Part shown: positions 7,414-9,426 of the stretch, in pieces
Numbering within the stretch: the first letter of the stretch is position 1
How the letters are laid out: each line of letters starts with the position of its first letter
The notes under the pieces: model-generated
Databases searched by the model: none
Told to the model about the DNA's origin: nothing
The model's input: only the letters and a program-made list of their open reading frames with translations
NCBI GenBank assembly: GCA_049613665.1
Contig: JBMZCV010000190.1
Coordinates: 1-9,426, forward strand
DNA: 9,426 nt
Direction of reading: 5' to 3'
Origin: JBMZCV01 sp049613665
Lineage (GTDB): Bacteria > Bacteroidota > Bacteroidia > Chitinophagales > UBA2359
Made by a program: the position numbers and the translations under genes

Positions 7414-7545
7414 TCGCTTTTTTATCTCAAAAATCGTAACTATTTAGGCATAAGCTTTTGAGATAAAAGCCAAAACATGAAGACTTTAGTTAAACCCTCT
7501 TCTTTGGCTTGAAAAAACATCAATTAAGTTAGTCTTTCTGACTTA
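7414..7545 (+). ncRNA. Candidate structured RNA or long leader (unidentified)
   Basis: Three inverted repeats follow the promoter-like site. H1 is a perfect 13-bp pair, TTTTATCTCAAAA (7420-7432) with TTTTGAGATAAAA (7456-7468). H2 pairs AAGCCAAA (7467-7474) and GAAGA (7479-7483) with TCTTC (7498-7502) and TTTGGCTT (7503-7510), a 13-bp stem with one 4-base bulge. H3 pairs TAAGTTAG (7525-7532) with CTGACTTA (7538-7545), including a G-U wobble. H2 encloses a possible 11-codon ORF (7477-7512, MKTLVKPSSLA). I do not recognise a known RNA family and see no terminator directly after H3, so it could be a small RNA or part of a long leader of the glycosyltransferase gene. The 3' end is unknown. Confidence 0.35.
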
Positions 7546-7554
7546 TTTCATATT

Positions 7555-7588
7555 TTGGAGGTACAAATCATAATTTTAATTAACTTTG
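7555..7588 (+). promoter_or_regulatory. Candidate promoter toward the glycosyltransferase gene
   Basis: TTG at 7555-7557 and TAACTTTG at 7581-7588 are separated by 23 bases, the upper end of the usual range. A start near 7595 would give a leader of about 410 bases that includes repeat copies E and C. Another TAAATTTG box at 7675-7682, with TTG at 7649-7651, is an equally plausible alternative. Confidence 0.35.
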
Positions 7589-7770
7589 TAGCGATTTTGA
7601 GTTAATACAGTATCCATTATTAATAAAAATACAAATATAATAGGTAGTTTGCTTAGTATAAAAAAGTATATATTTAAATTTGTTTTGTTATTGAAAGATT
7701 TTTGAATTAGCTTTTCTTTTTTAACAAATAAAAGATGATATATTTTTCTAGCTAAAAAAGTCAATTATAA

Positions 7771-7874
7771 AAATTATGCCTTTGTTGATGTTAATTGTTA
7801 CAAAAAAGAAGATTTAAAACAAATTGTTTACCTTTTAGTTGCTAGCGATAACACTCATCAACTAAACATAATTT
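7771..7874 (+). repeat. Dispersed structured repeat, family 2, copy E
   Basis: It aligns with copy D (11-110): ATGCC-TTGTTG-TGTTA, TTGTTAC and CCTTTTAGTTGCT are shared, but E lacks the 10 bases that form the right arm of D's first hairpin. Instead its ends pair at long range: AAATTATG (7771-7778) with CATAATTT (7867-7874) and GTTGATG (7784-7790) with CATCAAC (7856-7862). The T-rich tail block of D and G is missing. Family 1 copy C follows after about 35 bp on the same strand. Confidence 0.7.
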
Positions 7875-7909
7875 AATTTACAAGGTACTTATCAATTAAT
7901 CAAAACAAA

Positions 7910-7995
7910 TTATGCTTCAAGTTGTAAAAACTTACAAGCTAAAATTCAAGATATTAGCTTAAATCGTCCTTATAATAAATAGTGCTTGGCACTTA
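7910..7995 (+). repeat. Structured dispersed repeat, family 1, copy C
   Basis: The tail ATAAATAGTGCTTGGCACTTA (7975-7995) is identical to copy A over its last 18 or so bases. Upstream of it AAGCTAA (7936-7942) pairs with TTAGCTT (7954-7960), the same place as the GCTAA/TTAGC stem in A and B. An additional stem, TTGTAA (7922-7927) with TTACAA (7932-7937), precedes it. The tail stops 13 bases before the glycosyltransferase ATG at 8009, so the immediate leader of that gene is repeat-derived. Confidence 0.72.
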
Positions 7996-8008
7996 AAGTT
8001 TGCTAAAA

Positions 8009-9124
8009 ATGAAAATTTTATTTTTAAATTATGAATTTCCTCCACTTGGTGGCGGAGCAAGTCCTATTAGTTACGAAATTGCAGAGCGATATGTAAAATT
8101 AGGTCATGACGTTGATGTAATTACGATGGGTTTTAAGGGATTGCCTGCCCAAGAAAATGTGAATGGAATTTCGGTATATCGAGTGCCTTGTATGAGAGCG
8201 AAAAAAGAAATTTGTCAACCTCACGAAATGTTATCTTTTGTTGCCAATGCTATTCACTTTTTGAAAAGTCATCTCAAAGGCCATAAATACGACGTTTCAC
8301 ACACGCATTTTGTTATTCCAACAGGTTTGGTAGCGAGTTGGGTATATCGAAAATACAAATTGCCATATATCATTACGAGTCATGGCAGCGATATTCCTGG
8401 CTACAACAATGATAGATTCAAATTTTTGCATCTTTTTACAAGCCCTATTTTGCGATATATTTTGAAAAACTCTTCAGGCAATTTTTCTGGTTCTCAATAT
8501 TTGGCAAATTTGGCAAATACGAAAATCAAGCCGCCTATTGCTTATCAAGTTATTCGTGAAGGCTTCAAAAGTGACCAATTTGTTCCTGCCAAAAAACAAA
8601 AAACCATTCTTTCGACAGGCCGCTTATTGCGTCGCAAGGGTTTTCAATACCTTATAAAAGCGGTTTCCAAAAGCGACATTGGCTATGAAGTACATATTTG
8701 TGGCGATGGCCCTATGATGGACGAGTTGCAAGCATTGGCAAAACAGAGTAAAACGAAAATCGTTTTTCATGGTTGGATAAACAATAAGTCGGACGAATAT
8801 AAAAACTTGCTCGAATCAGCAGCTATTTATGTCTTAGTTTCTGCCAAAGAAAATGCAAGTAAATCTCTGCTCGAAGCATTGAGTGCAGGTTGTGCCGTGA
8901 TTACCTCAAATATTGCGGGCTGTCCTGAATCTGTGGGTGATGCAGGAATCACGATTGAGCCAGAAAACGAAACAAAATTGAGAGAAGTATTATATCGGCT
9001 GGCTAATGACGAAAGCGAAATTGCTCGTTTGGGAAAAAAAGGGCGAGAACGCATTTTAACAAAATACAATTGGGATACGCTTATTAAACAATATGAAACT
9101 GTTTTATTGAAACAATTAAAATAA
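8009..9124 (+). CDS. GT4-family glycosyltransferase
   Basis: A 371-residue GT-B-fold retaining glycosyltransferase that would transfer a sugar from an activated donor, probably a nucleotide-sugar, during surface polysaccharide, glycan or glycolipid synthesis; donor and acceptor cannot be read from sequence. The N-terminal half opens MKILFLNYEFPPLGGG, with the glycine-rich loop at 14-16 and HGSDIPGY at about 125-132. The C-terminal half has STGRLLRRKGFQYLIKA (about 202-218), HICGDGPM (about 229-236), HGW, and the E-x7-E donor site in KENASKSLLEAL (Glu281 and Glu289). No signal peptide or transmembrane helix is seen, so it is cytosolic or peripheral. An in-frame TTG at 8000 adds three residues, but ATG at 8009 matches the family's usual start and is preferred. 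It stands alone and diverges from the PP2C-like gene, with repeats E and C just upstream and the MITE-like element starting about 30 bp after its stop. Confidence 0.93.
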   Translation: MKILFLNYEFPPLGGGASPISYEIAERYVKLGHDVDVITMGFKGLPAQENVNGISVYRVPCMRAKKEICQPHEMLSFVANAIHFLKSHLKGHKYDVSHTHFVIPTGLVASWVYRKYKLPYIITSHGSDIPGYNNDRFKFLHLFTSPILRYILKNSSGNFSGSQYLANLANTKIKPPIAYQVIREGFKSDQFVPAKKQKTILSTGRLLRRKGFQYLIKAVSKSDIGYEVHICGDGPMMDELQALAKQSKTKIVFHGWINNKSDEYKNLLESAAIYVLVSAKENASKSLLEALSAGCAVITSNIAGCPESVGDAGITIEPENETKLREVLYRLANDESEIARLGKKGRERILTKYNWDTLIKQYETVLLKQLK

Positions 9125-9147
9125 GCCCCTCAATATAATAAATACAC

Positions 9148-9343
9148 TGTAATCAATAGTTCGGACATTTTATACATTTTTTTATCAAAAGTTTAAACAT
9201 ACTATTTTTTTTAGGCTAAGGCGGCCAATATTTTCAAATTTAATGGCCTTTTGAACTGAAAAATAGTATGTTTCCCTTGCCAAAAAGGTGTTTTTTTATT
9301 CAACTGAAAATTGTTATAAAAAATGTCTGAACTATTGTGTAAT
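9148..9343. mobile_element. MITE-like element with terminal inverted repeats and 6-bp flanking duplication
   Basis: Terminal inverted repeats CAATAGTTCGGACATTTTAT (9154-9173) and its near-complement ending CTGAACTATTG (9316-9337) agree at 19 of 21 positions. TGTAAT flanks the element on both sides in direct orientation (9148-9153 and 9338-9343), as expected of a target-site duplication. Inside lies a perfect 15-bp inverted repeat, AAACATACTATTTTT (9195-9209) and 9259-9273, enclosing a smaller AAGG-CCA / TGGCCTT hairpin (9218-9250). There is no ORF, so any movement would need a transposase in trans. The two-armed fold could also help terminate the glycosyltransferase transcript. Confidence 0.65.
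9275..9297 (+). terminator. Weak terminator-like hairpin
   Basis: CCTT (9275-9278) and AAGG (9285-9288) could form a 4-bp stem followed by TG and seven T. It is the only plus-strand hairpin with a T-run after the glycosyltransferase stop, but the stem is short and lies inside the MITE-like element. Confidence 0.2.
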
Positions 9344-9371
9344 ATAAGTAATTGGCATTTTAGCCTTTTTT

Positions 9372-9426
9372 TTACATGTTATTTTATTCCAAAAAAAACG
9401 ACAACTCTCGCCGTTGCTGTGTGTTA
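9372..9426 (-). repeat. Dispersed repeat, family 2, copy G, cut by window edge
   Basis: Read on the minus strand it runs TAACACACAGCAACGGCGAG, then AGTTGTCG, eight T, GGAATAAAATAACATG and a T followed by AA. This matches 97-150 of copy D with about four differences, including the T-run length. It points toward the 3' end of the convergent glycosyltransferase gene. The remainder of the element continues beyond the window. Confidence 0.85.

Noticed and set aside
7576..7764. Minus-strand ORF of 62 codons with a hydrophobic stretch
   Set aside because: Its hydrophobicity follows from T-rich codons; it has no RBS, no recognised domain and borders repeat copy E. A small membrane peptide cannot be fully excluded.
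8000..8008. TTG start for the glycosyltransferase, three codons upstream
   Set aside because: The ATG at 8009 gives MKILFLNYEFPP, the usual beginning for this family; the extra residues add nothing recognisable.
8827..9069. Minus-strand ORF of 80 codons
   Set aside because: Antisense shadow of the glycosyltransferase donor-binding region.
9148..9343. Degenerate full insertion sequence
   Set aside because: No transposase fragment can be read in any frame between the terminal repeats, so only a non-autonomous element is supported.
11..9426. CRISPR array or prophage attachment sites formed by the repeats
   Set aside because: Repeats are irregularly spaced, vary in sequence, occur on both strands and enclose no cas, integrase or phage genes.

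Overview
The window comes from an AT-rich member of the Bacteroidota. Two large secreted proteins end in type IX secretion (T9SS) sorting domains, genes lack Shine-Dalgarno sequences, and promoter-like sites follow the TTG / TAnnTTTG pattern of that phylum. Coding DNA is moderately AT-rich and the spacers are strongly AT-rich. I cannot name a genus.

Layout. Positions 1-309 hold a dispersed repeat and the terminator of the first gene. 310-2445 (minus) encodes a secreted M43 (pappalysin-type) zinc metalloprotease with Cys-rich modules, a fibronectin III domain and a T9SS tail. 2446-3010 is a repeat-rich spacer with the terminator of the next gene. 3011-5176 (minus) encodes a large secreted protein with one domain present twice and a T9SS tail. 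5177-5502 carries a promoter-like site, an inverted repeat and a very strong terminator. 5503-6969 (minus) encodes a membrane protein with a cytoplasmic PP2C-fold domain that has lost most metal ligands, one transmembrane helix and a TPR-like C-terminal half. 6970-8008 is a 1 kb spacer with three repeat copies and a candidate structured RNA. 8009-9124 (plus) is a GT4-family glycosyltransferase. 9125-9426 holds a MITE-like nested inverted repeat and a repeat copy inverted relative to the one at the left edge.

The genes do not look like one operon: each minus-strand gene has its own terminator and the glycosyltransferase is divergent. The two T9SS cargo proteins share an export route, whose machinery is not in the window; no other functional link is visible.

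The most unusual content is intergenic. Two families of short structured repeats recur in the spacers. One family (about 87-102 bp, three copies) folds into a hairpin whose stem is preserved by a compensatory base-pair change, and in two copies it sits directly upstream of a gene in the same orientation. A second family includes a stretch of about 54 bp that is nearly identical, inverted, at both ends of the window. These, the MITE-like element and the degenerate PP2C protein are the items most worth following up.
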